A program made the position numbers and the translations under genes. A stretch of 35,665 nucleotides of DNA from the IMG/VR virus record IMGVR_UViG_3300042320_000117, positions 1-35,665 of that record; one strand, 5' to 3'. A model generated the notes under the pieces. That model was not told the DNA's origin. It did not search any database and saw nothing but the letters and a program-made list of their open reading frames with translations. Shown piece after piece: positions 30,851-35,665 of the stretch. The stretch comes from a virus. Positions within the stretch are counted from its first letter, which is position 1. Each line of letters opens with the position of its first letter.

Positions 30851-30909
30851 ATTCTCCTTATAGGCTGCGCTGCCGTTTATAGGATGCCCTGGCGAGAGCC
30901 AAAATCCAT

Positions 30910-30943
30910 CCTCCGTCCACCTCCGCTACAAGGTGGATCGAGG
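30910..30943 (-). terminator. Strong hairpin, likely terminator on the minus strand
   Basis: TCCACCT (30916-30922) pairs with AGGTGGA (30931-30937) around an 8-nt loop. The stem extends through a G-T pair and one mismatch to CCTC (30910-30913) / GAGG (30940-30943). On the minus strand it is followed by ATGGATTTT, a short T-run, directly after the gene ending at 30949. Confidence 0.55.
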
Positions 30944-30948
30944 AGGGA

Positions 30949-31275
30949 CTAGCTGGCTACAAGTTCCCCTATATTTACCGATGTAGCATCCTTGAGGCTT
31001 GCCATAAACTGCATCGCCTTCCTAGCTGACTCGAACTTTAACTCCACAGACTCAACCCAAGATGAATTGAGTTTAATTGATACCCAAGCAACTTCGTTCA
31101 GAGTCTCTGGACACTCGCAAAACTCTGAAACCAAAACTGCAACCATTTCATTATAGAAACGCTTGACGATGAAGTCGCAACTTCCACCAGTTGCTATGCA
31201 TTCAAGGTTTAACTTGTCTGCATACTCTCCAACTTGTTTTCCGATGTTGTGTGACTCCCAATAGTTTTTGCTCAT
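30949..31275 (-). CDS. Hypothetical protein of the minus-strand cluster
   Basis: 108 residues, MSKNYWESHNIGKQVGEYAD ... FIVKRFYNEMVAVLVSEF ... FESARKAMQFMASLKDA. Mixed alpha/beta with three cysteines. The leader AAGAAAGGACACACGCACA before the ATG is shared with two other genes of the cluster. No family recognised. Confidence 0.6.
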   Translation of the reverse strand: MSKNYWESHNIGKQVGEYADKLNLECIATGGSCDFIVKRFYNEMVAVLVSEFCECPETLNEVAWVSIKLNSSWVESVELKFESARKAMQFMASLKDATSVNIGELVAS

Positions 31276-31366
31276 TGTGCGTGTGTCCTTTCTTTTCTGT
31301 TTGTTAGGCCATCTCTATCGAGTTTGACCTCTCCCACCCTCGGTTAAGAGGATGGACGAGGGAAAA
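31276..31366. other. Gap with leader and imperfect hairpin
   Basis: It holds the conserved leader of the gene at 30949-31275 and an inverted repeat CCCTCG (31338-31343) / CGAGGG (31357-31362) with a 13-nt loop, just after the stop of the 27-residue ORF. No T-run follows. No promoter could be identified with confidence. Confidence 0.35.
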
Positions 31367-31450
31367 CTATTTCCAAACCAACTCAATCCAGCTTGCTAGG
31401 CTCAAGCCTAACAAGATCCCAAACATCAAAATGGTGTATGCCTTAATCAT
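31367..31450 (-). CDS. 27-residue single-span membrane peptide
   Basis: MIKAYTILMFGILLGLSLAS followed by WIELVWK, i.e. almost entirely one membrane helix flanked by charges. The ribosome site AAGGAGGTG is as strong as they come, four bases before the ATG. The start overlaps the end of the 44-residue ORF by eight bases. It resembles tiny phage membrane proteins or toxins in size and layout, but no family is recognised. Confidence 0.6.
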   Translation of the reverse strand: MIKAYTILMFGILLGLSLASWIELVWK

Positions 31451-31577
31451 TCCACACCTCCTTTCTCACTACATAATCTTGGATGCCGTGGAACTTCCTC
31501 CACATTTCGGCTCGGCTGCGTTCCATAAAACGGCAGACGAATGAGCCATTTCGTGAGTAGATGGAGAAGCATATCAC
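31443..31577 (-). CDS. 44-residue protein of the minus-strand cluster
   Basis: From GTG 31577, overlapping the previous stop (GTGA), with GGAG eight bases upstream: MICFSIYSRNGSFVCRFMER, then AEMWRKFHGIQDYVVRKEVW. The start codon and ribosome site lie within a perfect inverted repeat. It ends inside the membrane peptide ORF. Unknown function. Confidence 0.5.
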   Translation of the reverse strand: MICFSIYSRNGSFVCRFMERSRAEMWRKFHGIQDYVVRKEVWND

Positions 31578-31591
31578 GATTGCTTCTCCAT
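31561..31591 (-). promoter_or_regulatory. Perfect 11-bp inverted repeat over a ribosome site and GTG start
   Basis: ATGGAGAAGCA / TGCTTCTCCAT with a 9-nt loop. On the minus-strand RNA the 5' arm contains the GGAG site and the loop contains the GTG start of the 44-residue ORF, plus the stop of the previous gene. Translation of the upstream gene would open it, so it should couple the two genes. Confidence 0.6.
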
Positions 31592-31798
31592 TACTCCCTC
31601 TGCCAGCAATTTGTTTTCACCAGTTCCGTGCCAAGGCACTAGCTCGACACGATATGATGTCGAATTGGTTTTCTTGTCGTGTTGCAAGGCAACCTTTACT
31701 GCTCCATTCCAGCAAGCAGAGTGGGTCACCAATTCACGATGCCCACATCGTGTTGCCATACCCTTCGCTCCTTGAATCGTTCCGTATAATGCACTCAT
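31574..31798 (-). CDS. Small conserved phage/plasmid-type protein
   Basis: 74 residues: MSALYGTIQGAKGMATRCGH, then THSACWNGAVKVALQHD and YRVELVPWHGTGENKLLAEG. The 'LYGTIQG-RG-ATRCG ... H-A-WNGA-V' pattern is one I recall from small proteins on phages and plasmids. The start is set by AAGAAAGGACACATAGAACA upstream; a longer in-frame extension to 31870 lacks a ribosome site. Function unknown. Confidence 0.65.
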   Translation of the reverse strand: MSALYGTIQGAKGMATRCGHRELVTHSACWNGAVKVALQHDKKTNSTSYRVELVPWHGTGENKLLAEGVMEKQS

Positions 31799-31847
31799 TG
31801 TTCTATGTGTCCTTTCTTTTTGGTTTCTTTTGTTCCAGCCTATCGGC

Positions 31848-31886
31848 CAGACCGAAACACACTCTTGCAAATGTGTTCGGGGTCTG
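31848..31886. other. Long imperfect hairpin between two minus-strand genes
   Basis: CAGACC (31848-31853) pairs with GGTCTG (31881-31886), and AACACA (31856-31861) with TGTGTT (31872-31877), with small bulges between. It lies between the 133-residue and 74-residue genes. No T-run on the minus strand, so an RNA-processing or attenuation role is as likely as termination. Confidence 0.45.
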
Positions 31887-31891
31887 ATCGC

Positions 31892-32293
31892 CTAGTTTTT
31901 TAACACTTTGTAATTCTCCCCAAATATCTCAACTAATTCCTCGTGGTTCAATCCATAATCCTTTTCTGGATCTGCTTCGAATCTTCCGCAGTCAGATTGA
32001 AAAGGATTAGTCACAAAGATTCCTTTATGAGTAAACCCGCAAACGTGCGTACAATGTCCGTCGAGAGAATACAAACCAAATTCGTCTGCCTCCGCATTGT
32101 CGTAATCCTCCACATCTCCTCCTTGCTCCTCACATATTTTCCTTAACTGATCGAATGTGGCTTTATCGACTCGGACGCAGTCCCAGCCGTTCCAAGTTTG
32201 CCCAGCATAATATTTGATATAATAGATGGGATCATCATATCGGAATATAACTTTATTGTCTCCGCAATCGTCTGGTGTTTTGATTTTGTTCAT
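31892..32293 (-). CDS. Acidic protein, first gene of the minus-strand cluster
   Basis: 133 residues, MNKIKTPDDCGDNKVIFRYD, then YYAGQTWNGWDCVRVDKAT, GGDVEDYDNAEADEFGLYS and NPFQSDCGRFEADPEKDYG. Strongly acidic with several Cys and Trp. The leader AATAAAGGAAGCCAAGCACA precedes the ATG, and a promoter lies about 70 bases upstream. No family recognised; acidity would suit a protein that mimics DNA or binds a host enzyme, but this is only a thought. Confidence 0.6.
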   Translation of the reverse strand: MNKIKTPDDCGDNKVIFRYDDPIYYIKYYAGQTWNGWDCVRVDKATFDQLRKICEEQGGDVEDYDNAEADEFGLYSLDGHCTHVCGFTHKGIFVTNPFQSDCGRFEADPEKDYGLNHEELVEIFGENYKVLKN

Positions 32294-32334
32294 TGTGCTT
32301 GGCTTCCTTTATTTTGTTTTTATCTCGGAAGTTC

Positions 32335-32357
32335 CTATCGGATCTCCCTCGATAAGA
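32335..32357 (-). promoter_or_regulatory. Hairpin in the leader of the minus-strand operon
   Basis: On the minus strand CTTATCG and CGATAGG form a 7-bp stem with one G-T pair around AGGGAGATC. It sits at the expected 5' end of the mRNA, so it could stabilise the transcript or serve as an operator. Confidence 0.4.
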
Positions 32358-32360
32358 TGC

Positions 32361-32389
32361 ATACTATATCGGCTTGTCTATTAGGTCAA
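32361..32389 (-). promoter_or_regulatory. Sigma70-like promoter of the minus-strand cluster
   Basis: On the minus strand TTGACC (32389-32384), a 17-base spacer, then TAGTAT (32366-32361). This is the best -35/-10 pair in the window and points into the seven-gene cluster. Confidence 0.7.
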
Positions 32390-32411
32390 CACTTTTTTTC
32401 TGCCTGGAATA

Positions 32412-32420
32412 TGGTAATTT
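32412..32420 (+). promoter_or_regulatory. Extended -10 element before terS
   Basis: TGGTAATTT gives TGn plus a -10-like hexamer TAATTT whose last base is six bases before the ATG at 32427. Transcription would begin at the ATG, the same geometry as at 29610-29622. No good -35 is present (T-run). Confidence 0.35.
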
Positions 32421-32426
32421 TAGCGG

Positions 32427-33098
32427 ATGGATGAATCGGCAGCGGACTCCACCGCACCTATCGAAAAGGCTAAGAATGGGCGAGAGATATTTACCAAAGA
32501 ATTGGCCGAGGAAATCATATCGGCGTGCGGGTCTGGATTTACTTTAGAAAAGGCTGGTGCGTTAGTTGGCGTCAATCCTTCCACAATCAAAACGTGGGCG
32601 AGTAGAAAGCCAGATTTCGCTAAGCGTGTAGAGTCCGCCAGAAAAAAGCACGAGCTTTCCTTACTGCGAGACATAGAACTGGCTGGTCAGAAATCGTGGC
32701 AAGCTAAAGCGTGGATGAGCGAACGAGTGTACGGATATGCGCAACCCTCTGCCCGACTGCAAGTTAGCCAGGATGTTACGCACGGCATCAGCGGAAACTT
32801 GGCCTCACTTCTCGCTGGCATCGCGGGCAGAAAGAAGGAGAAGAAAGCGGAAGTTATCAATATAGAACCACCCAAAAACAAAGTTGATACAATATTTTAT
32901 TGTGCGACTTCTGCTGGTGATGCCATTGATACTACAAGCACTTGTGCCGAAATTTCAAAGCCAATTATCTCACCACATAAGCAAACTTTGCCTAAGCCTC
33001 GTCACAAGCGAATGAAACTACGCAAGCCTAGAGCCGAGTCACTAGCCAAGTATCCGCCCACCACCACGCCACCCGCCAACCCCCCAGCCCCCATTTAA
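32427..33098 (+). CDS. Terminase small subunit (TerS)
   Basis: 223 residues. A helix-turn-helix (FTLEKAGALVGVNPSTIKTW) is followed by ASRKPDFAKRVESARKK and an oligomerisation-type helix with KSWQAKAWMSERVYGYA, typical of small terminases that recognise the packaging site. The last 75 residues are an unusual basic, Pro-rich tail (KPRHKRMKLRKPRAESLAKY, PPTTTPPANPPAPI). No Shine-Dalgarno precedes the ATG. TerL follows. Confidence 0.75.
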   Translation: MDESAADSTAPIEKAKNGREIFTKELAEEIISACGSGFTLEKAGALVGVNPSTIKTWASRKPDFAKRVESARKKHELSLLRDIELAGQKSWQAKAWMSERVYGYAQPSARLQVSQDVTHGISGNLASLLAGIAGRKKEKKAEVINIEPPKNKVDTIFYCATSAGDAIDTTSTCAEISKPIISPHKQTLPKPRHKRMKLRKPRAESLAKYPPTTTPPANPPAPI

Positions 33099-33159
33099 TA
33101 CGCATAAACCCCCCCAAATTATTCTGGCTCAAAACAAAAAGAGGTCTTAAACATCACCA
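33099..33159. other. Gap between terS and terL
   Basis: 61 bases containing a run of seven C (33109-33115); together with the C-rich end of terS (33079-33092) the complementary strand is G-rich. GAGG at 33141-33144 is far from the terL ATG. No promoter seen. Confidence 0.4.
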
Positions 33160-34584
33160 ATGCCAAAACCTCCCAAGCGTAGTCAAGAAGAGATACTCGA
33201 AGACCTCTCTAAACCCTCTGCATTCGCATCTAATGTATTGGGCATCAATCTTTATGATTGGCAAAGGAAGGTATTACGTGATTTAGAGCCTAGAGACTGT
33301 CGCGTAGCCCTGCGTGCAGCCAACGGCTCTGGCAAGACAAGCACCGTCATTTCGGCTATTTTGATATGGCACGCGCTCGTTTACCCGCGATCAATCGCCG
33401 TAACTACGGCAGGCGTTTTCCGCCAAGTCGAAAGCCAACTCTGGCCTAGCCTGCGCAATCACATTGCCAAGCTTGGTGGTGCTTGGGAGGTCACATCTGG
33501 CGAGATTCGCTACCTCCACCCCAACGGCAACACATCACGCATTATAGGCTACTCAGCGACTGATCCTGGGCGTGCTGAAGGCTGGCACGCAGAGGACCAC
33601 GAATACCATCCGTTGCTGATGGTGGTGGACGAAGCCAAGACCGTAGCCGACCCGTTGTTCGAGGCCATCAGCCGATGTCAACCAACCCGCTTGCTAATCG
33701 CATCCAGCCCTGGAGGGACTAGCGGTGCGTTCTATCGTGCGTTTACCAAGGAAGCAAATATGTGGCAGAAGCACGCAGTCACAGCGTTTGACTGTCCGCA
33801 CATCACGCAGACTCAGATTGATGAGGTAGTCCAGCGTTACGGCGAGAAGCACCCTCTGACCCGATCCATGATCTACGGCGAGTTTGTTGACATAGGACTG
33901 GAAAGCCTAGTTATCAGCCTCACCCAGCTACAGAACTGCTACAACACACCACCACGATTCAGACCAGGTGTACGCATAGCAGGCGTGGACTTTGCAGCGG
34001 GCGGCGATCAGAACGTGATCTGCATAAGCGATGGCAACAAGATCCTGCCTATGATCGCTTGGCGTGAGAAAGACACGATGGCAGCCGTAGGCAGGTTTAT
34101 AGTCGAGTTTAAGAAGGCTGGGCTGGAAGCCAACAATATCTACGCTGACGCAAGTGGCATGGGGATGGTTATGTGCGATGCCTTGGCTGAGTCTGGCTGG
34201 GTAGTCAATCGCGTGAACTTTGGGGCTACGGCCTACGACAACAACGCCTATACCAACAGATCGGCTGAGATGTGGTATGGGATGGCAAAGAAGATTGAGG
34301 ATGCTGAGATCATACTGCCAGAGGATGAGGACTTGACAGCGCAGTTGACCTGCAGGCGTACAATCACCAACAGCAAGGGCAAACTAGGCGTGGAGTCTAA
34401 GGACTCAATGCGTGCCAGAGGCATAGCCTCACCCGATAGGGCTGACGCGCTGGCCTTGTGCCTCAGTAGCACAAATGTCGGTCTTGACTTGACATTTCAG
34501 ATAGAGCGTCCAACTTGGAAGTCACTTCAAGAAATGATGGTATCCCACGATCCCGTCATGGCTGGATTTGACCCAGGAGGATAA
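33160..34584 (+). CDS. Terminase large subunit (TerL)
   Basis: 474 residues. ATPase: LRAANGSGKTS is Walker A (54-61), LLMVVDEAKT Walker B (Asp157, Glu158), LIASSPGGTSGAFYRAF the coupling motif region. Nuclease (RNase H fold): VRIAGVDFAAGGDQN (Asp277), IYADASGMGMVMCDAL and SPDRADALAL carry the acidic metal ligands. It cuts concatemeric DNA and pumps it into the prohead. Length is usual for the family. Confidence 0.92.
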   Translation: MPKPPKRSQEEILEDLSKPSAFASNVLGINLYDWQRKVLRDLEPRDCRVALRAANGSGKTSTVISAILIWHALVYPRSIAVTTAGVFRQVESQLWPSLRNHIAKLGGAWEVTSGEIRYLHPNGNTSRIIGYSATDPGRAEGWHAEDHEYHPLLMVVDEAKTVADPLFEAISRCQPTRLLIASSPGGTSGAFYRAFTKEANMWQKHAVTAFDCPHITQTQIDEVVQRYGEKHPLTRSMIYGEFVDIGLESLVISLTQLQNCYNTPPRFRPGVRIAGVDFAAGGDQNVICISDGNKILPMIAWREKDTMAAVGRFIVEFKKAGLEANNIYADASGMGMVMCDALAESGWVVNRVNFGATAYDNNAYTNRSAEMWYGMAKKIEDAEIILPEDEDLTAQLTCRRTITNSKGKLGVESKDSMRARGIASPDRADALALCLSSTNVGLDLTFQIERPTWKSLQEMMVSHDPVMAGFDPGG

Positions 34585-34589
34585 ACACT

Positions 34590-34760
34590 ATGAATATCTG
34601 GAATTGGATTACTTCAAATTGGCAAGAGATCGTAGCCGCTGTTGGCGGCATCGTTCTTGCAGCTCGCATCATTGTTAAACTCACACCGACCCCAGCGGAC
34701 GATACGTTCTTGGAAAAGATCGTAAACTTCCTCAAGACAGTCGGACTGAATATTAAATAA
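34590..34760 (+). CDS. Small membrane protein, holin-like candidate
   Basis: 56 residues with AGGAGG ten bases before the ATG. WNWITSNWQEIVAAVGGIVL then AARIIVKLTPTPADDTFLEK: one membrane span followed by the TPTPxDD motif common in small phage membrane proteins. Position between TerL and portal, just before a lipoprotein gene, favours a lysis role. Confidence 0.6.
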   Translation: MNIWNWITSNWQEIVAAVGGIVLAARIIVKLTPTPADDTFLEKIVNFLKTVGLNIK

Positions 34761-34766
34761 TCTTTT

Positions 34767-34955
34767 GTGCTGCGTGCAATCCTTGAGATCATCGCAGCCG
34801 TGTTTCGCATCATTCCAGGTTGGAAAGAAAAGCGGACACAAAACCTTGAAACCGATTGGCGCAAGAATCGCGAAGCTATTGAGCGTGATCTGCGTAGTGA
34901 GTCTTGGTGGTTGCGCAACAACGACACCAGTAACACAGACAACGGGAGCAGTTGA
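34767..34955 (+). CDS. Small membrane-anchored helical protein, i-spanin-like candidate
   Basis: 62 residues from GTG 34767: a hydrophobic N-terminus (MLRAILEIIAAVFRIIPGW), then a charged helix (KEKRTQNLETDWRKNREAIE). This suits an inner-membrane spanin, though it is shorter than usual. No ribosome site is visible before the GTG. The lipoprotein gene begins inside it in another frame. Confidence 0.5.
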   Translation: MLRAILEIIAAVFRIIPGWKEKRTQNLETDWRKNREAIERDLRSESWWLRNNDTSNTDNGSS

Positions 34956-35085
34956 GTCTTTAATACGAGATGAAAACTATTCTGCTGTCCGTACTGCTGA
35001 TCCAAAAGTACGCGCTTGGGCAAAGCGCGCTTTACATTACGTCAACGATCTGTCATTTGAATTGAGCAGAGAAAGACAAAAATGA
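34846..35085 (+). CDS. Lipoprotein, o-spanin-like candidate, overlapping the previous ORF
   Basis: 79 residues if started at TTG 34846: MKPIGARIAKLLSVICVVSL then GGCATTTPV. It has a basic n-region, a hydrophobic core and a lipobox LGGC with Cys23. The mature part is helical (DPKVRAWAKRALHYVNDLS). The frame is open upstream to 34765, but that part is not signal-like. Its stop overlaps the portal start (ATGA). An Rz1-type outer-membrane spanin is a fair guess. Confidence 0.6.
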   Translation: MKPIGARIAKLLSVICVVSLGGCATTTPVTQTTGAVESLIRDENYSAVRTADPKVRAWAKRALHYVNDLSFELSRERQK

Positions 35086-35665
35086 ACGCTAAAGATACCG
35101 CAAGAACAGAATATTATACGAGAATCATCGAGGCTCTTAACCAGCGCGAAACCTGGGAGAACCGCCAGCGGTTGTTCTATCAAGCCCGTTACTTTGGTGT
35201 ACGCCGTAAGGTCAAGCCTTGGCCTACAGCCGCCGACCTGCACGTTCAGCTGATTGACACAGCGATTGAGAAGTTAAAGCCTTCATTCGTCAACAGCGCG
35301 ATTGGTAACGACATCCTTTCCAGCTTCGTGCCGATGCGCCAGCAGTTAGCTCCGCTGACAGTTTCAGCCGAGCGTTGGTTTGATTATCAGATGCGTGAGC
35401 GCACCAACTTCCAGAAAGAGATTGTTTCCGTAATTGATAACTTGCTTCTCTACGGGCGTGGTGTGTCAAAGGTAGTCTGGAACGAGGATAAGAAGCGCAT
35501 TGACTTTGAGGCTATTGATCCCTTCCATATTATTGTTCCTTCCTATACCAAGGAGTTCAAAGATGCAGATTTCATCGTTCACATCATCTCAACGAGTGTC
35601 GATTCCTATAAGGCAAATCCCTTGTACAAGCAGGATGAGGACTTTATCAAAACAATTTCGGGTAA
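35082..35665 (+). CDS. Portal protein (3' truncated)
   Basis: The frame is open from ATG 35082 to the window end (194 codons): TEYYTRIIEALNQRETWENR, FYQARYFGVRRKVKPWP, AADLHVQLIDTAIEKLKPSF, WFDYQMRERTNFQKEIVSVI, LLLYGRGVSKVVWNED. These are typical N-terminal portal segments (membrane-like helices, 'LLLYGRGV-KVVW'). Position after TerL agrees. It should form the dodecameric DNA gate. The C-terminus lies outside the window. Confidence 0.8.
   Translation, partial: MNAKDTARTEYYTRIIEALNQRETWENRQRLFYQARYFGVRRKVKPWPTAADLHVQLIDTAIEKLKPSFVNSAIGNDILSSFVPMRQQLAPLTVSAERWFDYQMRERTNFQKEIVSVIDNLLLYGRGVSKVVWNEDKKRIDFEAIDPFHIIVPSYTKEFKDADFIVHIISTSVDSYKANPLYKQDEDFIKTISG

Larger units (their letters stand above)
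30426..30880. repeat. Dispersed short repeat GCTNCCG(TTT)
   Basis: GCTNCCG occurs about six times, plus one close variant (GCTTCCG): with TTT at about 30427, 30476, 30495 and 30868, and as ACGCTCCCG near 30455, 30508 and 30586. On the minus strand this reads AAACGGNAGC. Two copies fall in the last codons of the gene at 30477-30647; the others lie in that gene or in gaps. They may be binding sites or traces of a short mobile repeat. Confidence 0.45.

Noticed and set aside
30426-30880. CRISPR-like array
   Set aside because: Repeats are only 7-11 bases, unevenly spaced and partly coding; no spacer organisation and no cas genes.
31561-31887. 108-codon plus-strand ORF
   Set aside because: It lies opposite three well-supported minus-strand starts with ribosome sites and a conserved leader; its own translation has no coherent pattern.
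33061-33120. C-runs as a possible G-quadruplex on the minus strand
   Set aside because: Runs are unevenly spaced, one gap exceeds the usual loop limit, and most lie in the terS coding end.

Overview
The window is most of the genome of a tailed bacteriophage with a short, podovirus-type tail. The evidence is an N4-gp56-type major capsid protein, a T7/P22-like adaptor and nozzle pair, a run of large internal (ejection) proteins ending in a peptidoglycan hydrolase, small and large terminase genes, and a portal gene. It begins inside the capsid gene and ends inside the portal gene, which are normally near neighbours, so it is probably an almost complete circularly permuted genome opened between them. 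No tRNA, integrase, DNA polymerase, RNA polymerase or CRISPR array was seen. The host cannot be read from the sequence. The RepA-like helicase and a LamG-type appendage protein remind me of proteins common in Verrucomicrobiota and Planctomycetota, but that is a weak inference.

Layout: 1-6.2 kb holds the capsid protein, small beta-rich proteins of decoration or appendage type, a LamG-like protein, a small lipoprotein, a holin-like protein and a tail fibre. 6.2-16.9 kb holds tail adaptor, nozzle, ejection proteins and virion lysozyme. A lone minus-strand secreted protein lies at 16.9-17.3 kb. 17.3-29.4 kb is a tightly overlapping early/middle operon. It carries several PD-(D/E)XK proteins, an SSB-like protein, a RecB-like exonuclease, many tiny ORFs, two glycosyltransferases (GT8-like and GT9-like), a 2OG-Fe(II) oxygenase, a C5-cytosine methyltransferase with a second gene apparently overprinted in another frame, an AEP-type primase and a RepA-like helicase. 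A non-coding stretch at 29.4-29.6 kb carries hairpins and a G-quadruplex motif. It is followed by small basic proteins (29.6-30.4 kb), a minus-strand cluster of seven small genes (30.5-32.3 kb), then TerS, TerL, small membrane and lipoprotein genes and the portal.

How it fits together: SSB, exonuclease, resolvase-like nuclease, primase and helicase make a replication-recombination module that must borrow the host polymerase. Methyltransferase, oxygenase and glycosyltransferases lie in one operon and could together make a modified cytosine in phage DNA, or act separately on DNA and on the cell surface. The minus-strand cluster has its own good promoter and repeated leader sequences and looks like an accessory, probably host-directed, set. 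The clearest unusual items are the overprinted methyltransferase ORF, the methylation/oxidation/glycosylation gene set, the minus-strand cluster with its 27-residue membrane peptide and translational hairpin, an overlapping spanin-like pair, and two ATG codons placed where transcription should start.
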